Below, one piece after another: positions 35,741-46,858 of a stretch of 64,000 nt of DNA. The notes under the pieces were generated by a model. The model was not told the origin of the DNA, did not search any database, and worked only from the letters and a program-made list of their open reading frames with translations. How positions within the stretch are numbered: the stretch's first letter is position 1; the number at the start of each line of letters is the position of its first letter. The stretch spans positions 41,923,159 to 41,987,158 of the forward strand of contig OX031059.1 in assembly GCA_943736015.1 (NCBI GenBank), written 5' to 3'. The position numbers and the translations under genes are program-made. Source of the stretch: Tridacna crocea. Lineage: Eukaryota > Mollusca > Bivalvia > Cardiida > Cardiidae.

Positions 35741-36457
35741 CTACCTAAATATTACTATTAAAAACAGAGGCATGTAAACTACATCCAGCAATTTTGTAAA
35801 ACTACATTTCGAGATAAATACCATAAAAGATTTTAAAACATCGATCCAGAAATCATTTATGTTGGTAATAATTCTTTCACAGTACATCATTCCAACATTA
35901 AATAGTTTGTGTGTGTGAATTACATTATTCATGAATTCATGACAACTTTTACCACAAGCAACTAGTTTTCTTATCCATTTAATTTTCATACTTTTATTAT
36001 AGTTATTGACATCAATCATGTTTAGACCTCCTTCCATGTAATTTTTTGTGAAGACTGTTTAATTTTAGCAGTACCGTCCCATACAAATTCGTAAAGTGTA
36101 TTGTTCAGTTGTTTCATAAATTCATTCGTTGGTGATGGTAAACTAATAAATAGATGTGAGAGTAAACGTAATAAAAGACTTTTGACTACAGTTATTCTTC
36201 CAATTGGTGTTAGTTTTCTTTTCTTCCAATAATTTATAGTGTTTCAAAATTTAATTTCCATTTCCACTTGATAGATCTTGTACTATACTTCAAACTGCCA
36301 ATCCATATAAATTCTGTTTTGTCGATATTAACTTTCAAGCCAGAAATATGTGAGAATTTTTCTAGTTATTCAAGAGTACTTTTAATCGATTTTTCAGAAC
36401 CGTCTAAAAAGAGTGTTGTGTCATCAGCAAATTGTGATATGATATAGTCTTCTTTTT
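35741..36457 (-). pseudogene. LINE reverse transcriptase, catalytic FADD and thumb region
   Basis: The catalytic FADD is encoded at 36420-36431 in the context SQFADDTTLFLDGSEKSIK, immediately next to the Helitron-like insertion. Downstream, GGLNMIDVNNYNKSMKIKW (35741-36037) matches the region after the RT core in LINEs. Several frame changes lie between the two. Confidence 0.8.
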
Positions 36458-37731
36458 TAGCTCACCTGAGCACAACGTGCTCAGGGGGAGCTTTTAGGAC
36501 CACCCGGTGTCCGTCGTCCGTCGGTCGTCGTGCGTCGTCAACAATTCTTTAAACATCAACTCCTCCTAAACCGCTGGGCCAATTTTGACCAAACTTGGCT
36601 GGATTGTTCCTTGGGAGGTCATCTTTAAAAAGTGTTCGCAGAATTTGATTTCGTCAAAAACTCTGGTTGCCATGGCAACCAAATGGAATTTTCAAAGAAA
36701 TTCTTTAAAAATCTTCTTCTCTGAAACCGCTGGCCAGATTTTAAAATGATTTCACAGGGATGTTCCTTGGGTGACCCTTTTCAAACAGTGTCCGCGAAAT
36801 TTTGATCCGTCAAGAAACATGGCTCTGGTGAAAGGGGGCTACTTGCACTATACAGAAATGAAGAAATTTTTAAAAATTCTTCTTCTCTGAAACGGCTGGT
36901 CAGAATTTGAAATAATTTCTCAGGGATGTTCCTTGGGAAACCCTTTTCAAAAGTTGTTAGCGAAATTTTGATATGTCAAGAAACATGGCTCTGGTGAATG
37001 GGGGCTACTTGCACTATACAGAAATGAAGAAATTCTTGAATATTTTTCTTCTTTGAAACCGCTGGTCAGAATTTGAAATAATTTCTCAGGGATGTTCTTT
37101 GGGTGACCCTTTTCAAAAATTGTTCGTGAAATTTTGATCCGTTAAAAAACATGGCTCTGGTGAAAGGGGGCTACTCGCACTATATGGCAATGAAAACATT
37201 CTTGAAAATTCTTTTTCTCTGAAATCGCTTGTCAGATTTTAGAATAATTTCACAGCAATGTTCCTTGGGTGACCCTTTTCAAAAATTGTTCGCGAAATTT
37301 TGATCTGTCAAGAAACATGGCTCTGGTGAATGGGGGCTACTTGCACTATATAGACATGAAGAAATTATTGAGGATCATTGTTCTCTGAAACCGCTGGCCA
37401 CATTTTAAAATAATTTCGCAGGGATGTTACTTGAATGACCCTTTTAAAAAATTGTTCGCTAAATTGTGATCCATCTAGAAACATGGCTCTGGTGAATGGG
37501 GACTACTTGCACTATACAGAAATGAAGAAATTCTTAAAAATTCTTCTTTTCTTAAACTGAGTTAGTTTTTAAAATGACTTTTACAGGTGACCTTTTGAAA
37601 ATTGCTTGGCAAAATAATAATTCTGTTTCCAATGTTTCAATACCTAAAAAAAAAAAAAAGAAAAATAGGCTATGGTCCCGTAAAAAATTCAGGTGAGCGA
37701 TCGATCCAGGGCCATCCTGGCCCTCTTGTTT
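36458..37731 (-). mobile_element. Helitron-like element inserted in the LINE reverse transcriptase
   Basis: Same family as 22857-24430, opposite orientation: the + strand reads TTAGCTCACCTGAGCACAAC with the hairpin CTGAGCAC/GTGCTCAG, then about six ~170-bp repeats, then GGGCCATCCTGGCCCTCTTG. It separates GLKIN from the KEDYIISQFADD segment of the LINE, so it is younger than the LINE. Confidence 0.8.
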
Positions 37732-37732
37732 A

Positions 37733-38123
37733 TTTTTAGACCTATTATATTTCTATCGTGCTTTAATTTAATATTAAGAATTTCCTTGCGAAGGATGAAA
37801 ATATAAGCGGATAATGGATCACCTTGTCGACATCCCCTTCTGACTTTGAAATAATCTGAAAGAAAACCGATTATTTGTACGCATACCTCAGTATTGTGAA
37901 GAAATAATTCAATCCATTCTTTGAACATTAAAATATTCAAGCGTCTTTTCAATAAAATTAAATGATAGAGAATCAAAGGCCTTTTCATTAAAAGTTGAGG
38001 TATTCTATGTTCTTTACAATATTGCATAATGTCAAAGACTAGTCTTGTGTTTTCACCAATAAACCTGTCTCTTAAGAACCCAGTTTGGTCGCTTGATATG
38101 ATATGATCCAAAACGTGTTTCAT
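37733..38123 (-). pseudogene. LINE reverse transcriptase core, N-terminal half
   Basis: It contains QTGFLRDRFIGENTRLVFD and RRGCRQGDPLSAYIF, conserved RT blocks. The frame contains apparent small indels and is cut at its 3' side by the Helitron-like element. Confidence 0.85.
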
Positions 38124-38246
38124 CCTATTTGCAATACTCCCAGATGCAAGCTTATACAGAACATTTAAAAGAGCGATAGGTCTCTAGTTTTTTTTAAAAA
38201 CTTTTTTGGTTTATTATCTTTTGGTATGCAAGTTATAGTTCCTAAT

Positions 38247-38906
38247 TTAACGACTGGTGAAAAGGGATCTAGAAATAAATGCGTGATTTAATGCTCTTAC
38301 AACAAAATGGCCTATCTTATTCCAGAACACCTTATAAAAATTGGAAGTAAAACCATCCCCTCCTGGGCTTTTGTCGTTTTTCATGTTTTTGAGTGTATGT
38401 GTTACCTCATGGTATTGTAATAGTCCTTCGAGTTCCTTCTTCTGCTTTTCGTCTAGCTTACTTGAAGTACAGTTTTTTAAGTCATCCTCTAAATTGACGT
38501 CAATCAAATTATTTGATTCATTATATAAAATTTCATAATAATGTTTTGCTTTTTTGAGGATTTCCCTTTGGTCAAATAAGTGATTGCCATCTTCTGCTTC
38601 TATAAAAGGAATAGTTTTTGAGGCAATATTTTGTTTTTCCAAATTACAGAAATATTTCGTCACTTTTTCTCCACTGTCGACCCAGTTTGCTCTAGACCTA
38701 ATAAAAGAGCCATGTAGTTTTTCTTTTCGTAAGTTTTCTAATTCTGATTGTAGTGAAGATAACCTATCTTTATTCGTTTCATTTAAATTTGTTTCTAAAA
38801 AAGAAAATTCGTTTTCAATATGTTTTTCTCTCTGGTTTTTTGCTTTTGTTTTATAACTTGAAAATGAGATTATTTCTCCCCGTATTTCCATTAACAAAGT
38901 TTCCAT
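38247..38906 (-). pseudogene. LINE inter-domain and RT start
   Basis: A 219-codon frame with GSFIRSRANWVDSGEKVTKY in the linker and KSPGGDGFTSNFYKVFW at the RT entry, both typical of LINE ORF2. It is the longest open frame in the window. Confidence 0.85.
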
Positions 38907-39481
38907 AAAAAGTTGATCATCTATTATGAATTGTAACTCTGAGCGATCAATATTGATAATATTTTCTCTATTATAAACTGGTAAGAGTATTGCTGGATAA
39001 CATTTTTTTTATTTTTTTATTGATGAGATAAACATATTCTATGTCATTTAATAATGAATTATTAAATTTCCAGTATCCTTTCCCATGTTTTTGATTAGAA
39101 AAACTGTAGTTCAAGTACAATGATAGAGTGATCCGATTTATAGCTTATGTCTATATCACAATTTCTGAGGAAAGGAATTAAACTTTTTGTCGTTAAAATG
39201 TCTAAATGGGTCCATAAGTTCTCTTTCATTCATTGTTTTAATTAAAAGTTATCTCGAATTGATGTTATGATTAGAATCTTTGTAGGTTTCATAGTCAATT
39301 GAGCTATCAAGAACAAGATTAAAGTCACCACATACAAAAAATCCATTTTTTCAAAAGAATCAATATGACTAAAAGCATTTATAAAAAATCCAGGGTTATC
39401 ACTATTCGGTGCATATATACATGTATCTGCGAGTATAATTTGTTTGTCGCTGTAAGATATATTGATATATATTGATACCAA
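38907..39481 (-). pseudogene. LINE endonuclease remnant
   Basis: IILADTCIYAPNSDNPGF (39242-39481) fits the middle of an APE endonuclease, and GKGYWKFNNSLLNDIEYV (about 39034-39090) fits the segment after it. Frames are broken and the first half of the endonuclease is absent, so the element is 5'-truncated at 39481. Confidence 0.75.
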
Positions 39482-40021
39482 AACTCAGTACTAATACGAT
39501 GAGAGGATCTTGGCGACAAAATTATCATATACACACATTGTATACATAACACAGTTTTTTTCCAAGTAATTATGCGTGTTCTAGGAAACTCTTATTCGTC
39601 TCTAAGTATCTGTTGACTTAATCATCAAGACTGCAGTCATTTTCAGACTGAGAAACTCAAGAGTAATATGATGTGTGCATGGGTCCTGACAATATGAATT
39701 TGAAACACATACATTTTTGACTAAATGCAGAATTCAATTGTTATTTCATCTCTCAGCATCTGTTGACTTATCCATAGTGACTGTAGTTATTTTCAGAGGA
39801 AAGCATTTGAAGACAAAAGAAAGTATGGAACACCCAAAGCCAGCATGGATGGTATATGAACCCAACTAAAAACAACTGACCAGGAAGAAGTTTTGAAGAG
39901 TCCACTCCAGACTTCTTGTGTGAACAATGCCATTGCAAAAGAAGGTTATTGAAAGTTGAAAGCTTGTCTGCAAATCTAATTCTTCTCTTTACTAATTACC
40001 CATTATCAGGTAACCATTAAC

Positions 40022-40090
40022 CTCTGGCCTCTTCTTTAGGAGTCTGTGTCTCCAGTGGTCTCTTTGCACTCTTCCTGGGAAGGTCATCAC
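40022..40090 (-). CDS. Candidate exon R1 (unproven)
   Basis: Minus strand: TTTAAG, then two bases and an open frame DDLPRKSAKRPLETQTPKEE, then GTTAAT. Copies with GTAATG donors are at 43942-44011 and 61675-61744. In unit 4 (about 50355-50418) the donor is destroyed by a deletion. It resembles exon T in the order D-x-LPR. Confidence 0.25.
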
Positions 40091-40410
40091 CTTAAATTGA
40101 TAAAAGTCAAACGAATACACCAATTATATACTTCATTTGTCCATTTTTTAATAGTTTTCCCCCAATTTTTCCACCTAGTCAATGTTAATACAGATGACTG
40201 ATTTTCACAGCAAATGTCACGTGATGCACTAAATAGTGTAAACAACCGTGCCATCAATATTTACGCCCAAATGAAAGCAACATTCAAAATGAATTTTGAA
40301 TATTTCTGTACAAGGCTTCCTGTGAAGAAAAAGAAGTTTCCTACTCCTTTGACATGTAACTCTTGTGACTTGTCTTGCACCTGTTTAGTCCATTTAATGG
40401 TCACTGCTGA

Positions 40411-40627
40411 TTAACCCTTAATCCTATAAGGCATTTCTATGGTATCTCTAATTGACCCTAAATAACAGCAAGGATGAAGCTGTTTGTTATGTGTATATGA
40501 CACCTTTTGATAGCATAGAAATATTGTGGCAAAAGGTGAATTTGCTCGTCATTAGCAATTTCACCTTTTGCCACAATGTTTCCAAAGGCTCCTACAAACT
40601 ATGAGTATCTGTGGTATATAGGGTTAA
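40411..40627 (-). mobile_element. Family 2 MITE (block R)
   Basis: TTAACCCTTAATCCTATAAG to GTATATAGGGTTAA. The core palindrome is GTGGCAAAAGGTGAATTTGC with a mirrored arm. Confidence 0.9.
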
Positions 40628-40740
40628 GACCAAAGCACTCAGAATAGCAGTCTGAAAACTGATTTAAACTGCAACTAAGTTGAGAAACTCGGGCCACAAG
40701 CAGCTTGAACACACAAATGTTTCAATAAGGCCCTTTTTAC

Positions 40741-40879
40741 CTGACATATATTCAAGTGTCCATTGTACTAATGCGGCACCTTTTTTGGCTTTTAGTGTCC
40801 CACCCTCAATGTTGACTATGGTTGAGTCAATTTTTGTGTTAGAAAAAAGCCAGTTGTAAGGCACAAAAATTGTAAAGTA
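40741..40879 (-). CDS. Candidate exon YFT (unproven), open only in this copy
   Basis: The minus strand has a strong pyrimidine tract (TACTGTTCTTTTTTACCAG), then 46 open codons beginning YFTIFVPYNWLFSNTKID and ending KKGAALVQWTLEYMS, then GTAAAAAG. In the other copies (44666-44803, 51070-51207, 52422-52559, about 62402-62536) a 1-nt deletion and TAA occur after codon 31, and most differences are non-silent. It is either an exon decayed in four of five copies or a chance frame. No family is recognised. Confidence 0.3.
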
Positions 40880-40968
40880 CTGGTAAAAAAGAACAGTAAA
40901 ATCATGGATTGGTGCTGCAGCTATCAACGCTTTACTGTTTGCTTTTAAATTAGGGTTAGGACAAATAC

Positions 40969-41056
40969 CTTTTGCGATAAGGGAACTGCACTTTTCCGTG
41001 GCACTGTGGTGGTCTTCTTAGTAGTCCAGTTCCTTCTTGTAGGTGGGTCAACTTGC
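40969..41056 (-). CDS. Candidate exon R2 (unproven)
   Basis: The minus strand TTGTAG and GTATTTG borders enclose 88 nt. The open frame in this copy reads VDPPTRRNWTTKKTTTVPRK. Copies at 44893-44980, 51297-51384, 52648-52735 (stop TAG) and 62626-62713. It is homologous at DNA level to exons S and T (AG then WTGACC, GGACTACCAAGA), but one base longer than T before that shared segment, so the frames do not agree. Confidence 0.25.
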
Positions 41057-41176
41057 CTACAAATAAGCTTCTTAGATCTACTCGAATTGACGTTAGTAGA
41101 AATTCTGTGTTCAAAATGAGAGAAAAGAATAACTGAATTTCGACATCAAATGAAAATATGTGAATTATCTCCTTTG

Positions 41177-41391
41177 TTGAACTCTTTTACAAATAACAAA
41201 TTTATAGATAAGTCCAAATTGAAAACATTTGCAGACGACAAAATAAATGTGACTGAAAAATCAAAATCCGAGTTGGGAGGGTTAGGGAAAAAATGATTGT
41301 GGGAAAAGTAGAAAATGCTTTTCCCACAATGTCTTCCAAAGGCCTCTTCCTCAGGGTCATGAAAACCAGAGAATGTTTGGTAAAGGGTTTA
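41177..41391 (-). mobile_element. Family 1 MITE (block S), short hairpin
   Basis: TTGAACTCTTTTACAAATAA to AATGTTTGGTAAAGGGTTTA. Both TTAA sites are altered. The hairpin is shortened: ATTGTGGGAAAAGTAGAAAATGCTTTTCCCACAAT lacks the inner GCTGG part. Confidence 0.8.
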
Positions 41392-41478
41392 CCATTGATT
41401 GATAATATTAGCTTTATTTATATGCAATACAGATAAAGCAAAATAGATTACTTGTAAAAGAGAAACATTAAAGAGTAC

Positions 41479-41565
41479 CTTTTCATGTGGGAAACTGCAA
41501 AGTTGTTTTGGGCCACTTGGTGGAAAGGATAATAGCTAAGTCCCTCACTTCTGTCTGTGGGTCAA
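41479..41565 (-). pseudogene. Candidate exon S with in-frame stop
   Basis: Minus strand: CATTAG, 87 nt, GTACTC. The frame reads VDPQTEVRDLAIILSTKWPK and hits TGA two codons before the donor, where exon T has GGA. The copies at 45404-45490, 51812-51898 and 63143-63229 all carry this TGA; a further copy at about 53163 has also lost its donor. Either a decayed exon or a terminal coding segment. Confidence 0.3.
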
Positions 41566-41869
41566 CTAATGGAACAAAGATGTAAGCTACATGTAAAGGT
41601 TTCACATACCTTTCTTACTTTACATAACTAGTAAGATGTCCTATACATTTAAACTCTGTTACCTAACAATATTGTCCAATTTTAAAACACTATTATACTT
41701 TATATTTTCTATTTTAACTTAGCTATAGTATAGAATTTTTACAAGAAATAGATACTGTCTAAGTGGAATTTTTTGTGAAATGTAAAGTTTTGTGATTTCT
41801 CGAATTTGAAACTTTGGCAAACTCTTCTGTTTGGGTATTTCACCCCAACTATACGAAAAAGAAAGTGTC

Positions 41870-42098
41870 TTAACTCTTTACCAAACAAGAGAATTTTAGA
41901 CTGGTCCAAATCAAAAGCACATGCAGATGACAAATCAAAATTTCCTCAAAAATTGTAATTTGTTTTCAGCAGGGTAGAACTCATTGTGGGAAAAGGAAAA
42001 AATGCTAGTTACCAGCATTTTCTCCTTTTCCCACAATGTTTTCAAAAGGCTTCTATCTCAGGGTCGTAAAAACCATAGATTGTTTAGGAAAGGGTTAA
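41870..42098 (-). mobile_element. Family 1 MITE (block P)
   Basis: TTAACTCTTTACCAAACAAG to TTGTTTAGGAAAGGGTTAA, with a strong hairpin centred on GCTAGTTACCAGC. Confidence 0.88.
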
Positions 42099-42225
42099 AT
42101 GCGAAAACAAATTTCCCAAAACAAATATCCATAAGCAAAGATTCACAAATCTTTCGACGCACATATTTATCCACATGTACAGTGTAAGAAAAAGTAAAGG
42201 TTAGATGAAATAAACTGTTCATTAC

Positions 42226-42350
42226 CTTCGCCAATGGCAGTCTTTGCTGATTTTCAATTTCATAGCCGTCTCTCCACACCTTCATGAGTAGTGCATCTTT
42301 CAAGTTTACCGCAAGTCTGTTCACACACAATGCTACATTGTTCATCAAAT
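42226..42350 (-). CDS. Candidate exon P, unit 3 copy
   Basis: Open as in the 33469 copy, with G to A at one residue. Both splice-like borders are kept. Confidence 0.4.
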
Positions 42351-43295
42351 CTGTAGTTACTGTTCATCAGATCTGTAGGTAGAAAGAAAAATAATCCCAC
42401 CCCCCCTTCCGTCTTCCAAGTGTTTCCTTTCACACACAAATGCAAATAAAGGGAAAACATTTATAGCCTTGCCACTTGAGCATAGAAGACATCTTGTCAG
42501 ACTTTACTGGGTTTCTGTATGAGGAGGTTGCATAACAATCCTGACTGACTTCATGCATAGGTGCACATCCATGAGATGGACTTGTAGTACAAGTCTACAT
42601 TGTTGGAAACTAAAAAGAAAGATTGTAAGGCCTTATATCCCTATCTTAACTGATAAACCCCTTGAAATGAGTAATTTTACAGACCAGGCTCTGTGGTCAA
42701 CCAGAATGTCATCCAAGTACAAACTTAACCACCTTTGGCAGCAATTATGTGTGTTCTAGATGCAACATATAGCCATGCTAAATTTTTTGCATAGATATCA
42801 TCCCTACTTTTCAGAAAAGAATGTGCTTCAAAAGCATTGGATATGTTGAGATAGGCCACATGAAGTTTACATACACATATGGACTTCACAGAGTTTCTCA
42901 AACCCTTCTTTATCTCTAAGCAACTGTTCACCAAACCCAAGAGACTGCAATCATTTTAAAACTGAAGAACTGAAGATGTTAAGGATATCTGGGTCTTGGC
43001 TATAATGAATTTGACATACACAAAGTATACTCATTTCTATGCATTGCTTGTAGGAGCCTTTGGAAAACATTGTGACAAAAGGTGAAATTGCTCGTCACGT
43101 CCATGCTATCAAAAGGTGTCATATACACATAAGAAACAGCTTCATCTTTGTGGTTATTTGGGATCAATTATTGATACCATAGAAATGCCTTATGGGCTAA
43201 GGGTTAAGGGTTAACACAGTTTTCAGCCAAATCCTTCTTTATCTCTCAGCGAGTGTTGACTTAAAGATGAATTATGTTCGTCATTTTCCAACCAA
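42351..43295. repeat. Block Q, unit 3, with truncated family 2 MITE
   Basis: About 43012-43207 is a family 2 MITE whose right hairpin arm is deleted (TTGCTCGTCAC runs straight into GTCCATGCTATC). It ends GGGCTAAGGGTTAA, with the motif GGGTTAA repeated once. Confidence 0.75.
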
Positions 43296-43941
43296 AACTC
43301 AGTACTAATACGATGAGAGGATCTTGGCGACAAAATTATCATATACACACATTGTATACATAACACAGTTTTTTTCCAAGCAATTATGCGTGTTCTAGCA
43401 AACTCTATTATGCGTGTTCTAGGAAACTCTTATTCATCTCTCAGTATCTGTTGACTTAATCATCAAGACTGCAGTCATTTTCAGACTGAGAAACTCAAGA
43501 GTAATAGGATGTGTGCATGGGTCCTGACAATATGAATTTGAAACACATACATTTTGGACTAAATGCAGAATTCAACTGTTATTTCATCTCTCAGCTTCTG
43601 TTGACTTATCCATAGTGACTGCAGTTATTTTCAGAGGAAGCATTTGAAGACAAAAGAAAGTATGGAACACCCAAAGCCAGCATGGATGGTATGTGAACCC
43701 CACTAAAAACAACTGACCAGGAAGAAGTTTTGAAGAGTCAACTCCATACTTCTTGTGTGAACAATGCCATTGCAAAAGAAGGTTATTGAAAGTTGAAAGC
43801 TTATCTGCAAATCTGATTCTTCTCTTTACTAATTTCTTTAACTTACAATTGAAAACATCTCCCTACAGAGCATGCATGATAGAGAAAAGCATATAAAATA
43901 ATTATTTGGAACATCTTCACCCATTATCAGGTAATCATTAC

Positions 43942-44011
43942 CCTCTGGCCTCTTCGTTAGGAGTCTGTGTCTCCAGTGGTCTGTTTGCACTCTTCCTGGG
44001 AAGGTCATCAC
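43942..44011 (-). CDS. Candidate exon R1, unit 3 copy
   Basis: Frame DDLPRKSANRPLETQTPNEE with GTAATG donor. Confidence 0.25.
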
Positions 44012-44335
44012 CTTAAATTAATAAAAGTCAAACGAATACACCAATTATATACTTCTTTTGTCCATTTTTTAATAGTTTTCCCCCAATTTTTCCACATAGT
44101 CTATGTTAATACAGATGACTAACTGATTTTCACAGCAAATGTCACGTGATGCACTAAATAGTGTAAACAACCGTGCCATCAATATTTACGCCCAAATGAA
44201 AGCAACATTCAGAATGAAGGTTGAATATTTCTGTAGAAGGCTTCCTGTGAAGGAACAGAAGTTTCCGACTCTTTTGACATGTAACTCTTATGACTTACCT
44301 TGCACCTGTTTAGTCCATTTAATGGTCACTGCTGA

Positions 44336-44552
44336 TTAACCCTTAATCCTATAAGGCATTTCTATGGTATCTCTAATTGACCCTAAATAACAGCAAGGAT
44401 GAAGCTGTTTGTTATGTGTATATGACACCTTATGATAGCATAGAAAACATTGTGGCAAAAGTGAATTTGCTCGTCATTAGCAATTTAACCTTTTGCCACA
44501 ATGTTTCCAAAGGCTCCTAAAAGCTATGGGTATCTATGGTGTATAGGGTTAA
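44336..44552 (-). mobile_element. Family 2 MITE (block R, unit 3)
   Basis: TTAACCCTTAATCCTATAAG to GTGTATAGGGTTAA. Hairpin with two differences between arms. Confidence 0.88.
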
Positions 44553-44665
44553 GACCAAAGCACTCAGAACAGCAGTCTGACCACAGATTTAAACTGTAAC
44601 TAAGTTGAGAAACTCGGGCCACAAGCAGCTTGAACACACAAATGTTTCAATAAGGCCCTTTTTAC

Positions 44666-44803
44666 CTGACATGTATCCAAGTGTCCATTGTACTAATGCG
44701 GCACCTTTTAGGCTTTTAGTGTCCCACCTTCAATGTTGACTATGGTTGAGTCAATTTTTGTGTTAGAAAAAAGCCAGTTGTCAGACACAAAAATTGTAAA
44801 GTA
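44666..44803 (-). pseudogene. Candidate exon YFT, unit 3 copy, stopped
   Basis: TAA follows GGTLKA because of one missing base relative to the 40741 copy. Confidence 0.3.
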
Positions 44804-44892
44804 CTGGTAAAAAAGAACAGTAAAATCATGGATTTGTGCTGCAGCTATCAACGCTTTACTGTTTGCTTTTAAATTAGGGTTAGGACAAATAC

Positions 44893-44980
44893 CTTTTTCC
44901 ATAAGGGAACTGCACTTTTCCGTGGCACTGTGGTGGTCTTCTTAGTAGCCCAGTTCCTTCTTGTAGGTGGGTCATCTTGC
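44893..44980 (-). CDS. Candidate exon R2, unit 3 copy
   Basis: 88 nt with the same borders; the open frame has V to D near the start. Confidence 0.22.
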
Positions 44981-45101
44981 CTACAAATAAGCTTCTTAGA
45001 TCTGCTGGAATTGACGTTAGTAGAAATTCTGTGTTCAAACTGAGAGAAAAGAATGACTGAATTTCGACATCAAATAAAAAATATGTGAATTATCTCCTTT
45101 G

Positions 45102-45316
45102 TTGAACTCTTTTACAAATGACAAATTTATAGATAAGTCCACATTGAAAACATTTGCAGACGACAAAATAAATGTGACTGAAAAATCAAGATCCGAGTTG
45201 GAGGATTAGGGAAAAAAATGATTGTGGGAAAAGTAGAAAATGCTTTTCCCACAATGTCTTCCAAAGGCCTCTTCCTCAGGGTCATGAAAACCAGAGAATG
45301 TTTGGTAAAGGGTTTA
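45102..45316 (-). mobile_element. Family 1 MITE (block S, unit 3)
   Basis: Same short-hairpin form as the copy at 41177. Confidence 0.8.
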
Positions 45317-45403
45317 CCATTGATTGATAATATTAGCTTTATTTATATGCAATACAGATAAGGCAAAATGGATTACTTGTAAAAGAGAAACATTAAAGAG
45401 TAC

Positions 45404-45490
45404 CTTTTCATGTGGGAAACTGCAAAGTTGTTTTGGGCCACTTGGTGGAAAGGATAATAGCTAAGTCCCTCACTTCTGTCTGTGGGTCAA
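45404..45490 (-). pseudogene. Candidate exon S, unit 3 copy, in-frame TGA
   Basis: Same 87 nt and stop as the copy at 41479. Confidence 0.3.
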
Positions 45491-45575
45491 CTAATGGAAC
45501 AAAGATGTAAGGTAAAGGTTTCACATACCTTTCTTACTTCACATAACTAGTAAGATGGCCTATACATTTAAACTC

Positions 45576-45785
45576 TGTTACCTAACAATATTGTCCAATT
45601 TTAAAACAATTTCAGATGACACAATAAGTCACTTGAAAAATGAAATTTGCTTTTGGAAGTGTAGCGAACAATGTAGACAAAGGAGAAAATGCTGGTTAAC
45701 AGTATTTTCTGCCTTTCCCAGATTATTTCAAATGCCTTCCTTCCTGGGCTTCTTAAAATTCTGGAATTTTGGGGAAAATAATATG
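45576..45785 (-). mobile_element. Degenerate family 1 MITE (block T)
   Basis: CTGTTACCTAACAATATTGT at the left, core GGAGAAAATGCTGGTTAACA, and ragged right end TTTTGGGGAAAATAATATG. Confidence 0.65.
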
Positions 45786-46358
45786 TGACAGGAACTTTCC
45801 AAAGAAACTTAGAGCCTTCTTCCATGAGTACATGTACCTGTTGAAGACGGAGAAAGTTTCACTTTTCTACAACTAACTTCTGAATACATATCACTGTTGG
45901 CTCTTTATTTTTGCCTAGAGATCAGAGGTCACAAAAATTGCAGTCTGAACTTTGATATTTGCTGTATGTTGGGAAACTTTCCACAACTCTGTACTTGTAG
46001 CACCAATGTCCTTTTTTTACCAAAATTTGATATGTGTGTTTTGTTGTTTTTGTCACTTATTGGATTAATGGTGATATTTGGAATTCTAAGCAAGATTAAT
46101 GTAGACTGTTAGATTTAAGAAAAGTTAAACCATAGCACTCTGAGGGACATGGTGAAAAACCTGTAACTACACAGGTATCTCTGCTAAGAATGCACATGGC
46201 TAGTTGCAGAATAAATCTGACCTGCTCAATCTACAGAATGGGTATAAAGAGCAGAATGTAGAACAGCATAATTCCAGATACTCCAAGAATGCATAAATTC
46301 ATGTAGGTGTAGCAGTTACAAAACTTAAATACTGTTGAAAATGTGGTAAAGTATGTAC

Positions 46359-46439
46359 CTTTTCCATTTGCAAACTTCGTTGTTTTGGGGCATCTTAGTG
46401 CTTGTCTTGGTAGCCCGTCTTTATCGGTGCGTTGGTCAT
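46359..46439 (-). CDS. Candidate exon T (unproven), 81 nt
   Basis: Minus strand: TTTTTCAGATTAG, then 81 nt in phase 1-1, then GTACATAC. The frame reads DDQRTDKDGLPRQALRCPKT and ends FANGK. The alternative acceptor five bases upstream (CAG) gives 86 nt. The copy at 54129-54209 differs by two residues. DNA homology to S and R2 begins exactly at the AG border. It is the only member of that exon-like family that is open and a multiple of three. No known domain is recognised. Confidence 0.35.
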
Positions 46440-46479
46440 CTAATCTGAAAAATAGCATGCGTAATATTGCCAAGGTCAA

Positions 46480-46702
46480 GTTGTTGATATCAAACGATAA
46501 AATTTTAGACTTGTCCAGATTTAAAGCATTTGGAGACAACAAATTGAACCCGACTCAAAAATATAAACTTGACTCTAGTAGAGCAGAAAAGATTGTGGGA
46601 AAAGGAGAAAATGCTGGTTACTATCTTTATCTTTTTCCCACTATGTTTTCAGAAGGCTTCCTCCTCTGGGTCGTAAAAATTCAGGATTTTGTAAAGGGTT
46701 AA
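46480..46702 (-). mobile_element. Family 1 MITE (block T, second)
   Basis: Left end worn (TTGATATCAAACGATAAAAT), hairpin GTGGGAAAAGGAGAAAATGC with a degraded right arm, and GGATTTTGTAAAGGGTTAA at the right. Confidence 0.75.
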
Positions 46703-46858
46703 TATTCTGAAATACTCTGTCAGTTTTCAAATTCTATTGAACAGCTTTTCTGTCTTCGTGGAAAAGAATGTGTCAGTTATCTCTTATTTCCAACCACCTT
46801 ATAGCTTTTTGTATATGTGTATTCAGTGCAGTAATAGCAAAACATATTAGTTTTCAAA

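Larger units (their letters stand above)
34531..39481 (-). mobile_element. Degenerate LINE retrotransposon, 5'-truncated
   Basis: On the minus strand the order is endonuclease remnant, reverse transcriptase, C-terminal zinc-knuckle domain, 3' tail. The reading frame is broken into at least five pieces and interrupted by a Helitron-like element (36458-37731). The motif set GKGYWKFNNSLLNDIEYV, QFADD and a terminal CCHC knuckle is that of an APE-type non-LTR element; the clade is uncertain. It replaces ~220 bp of the Q/R boundary present in other units (43073-43295), so insertion was accompanied by a deletion or followed by one. Confidence 0.85.
39482..41690. repeat. Large tandem unit 2, blocks R-S, then a deletion junction
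   Basis: Matches 43296-45600 of unit 3. Near 41690 block S/T start (TTGTCCAATTTTAAAACACT) is joined directly to the end of block U (TCTATTTTAACTTAGCTATA), so T and most of U are missing from this unit. Confidence 0.85.
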
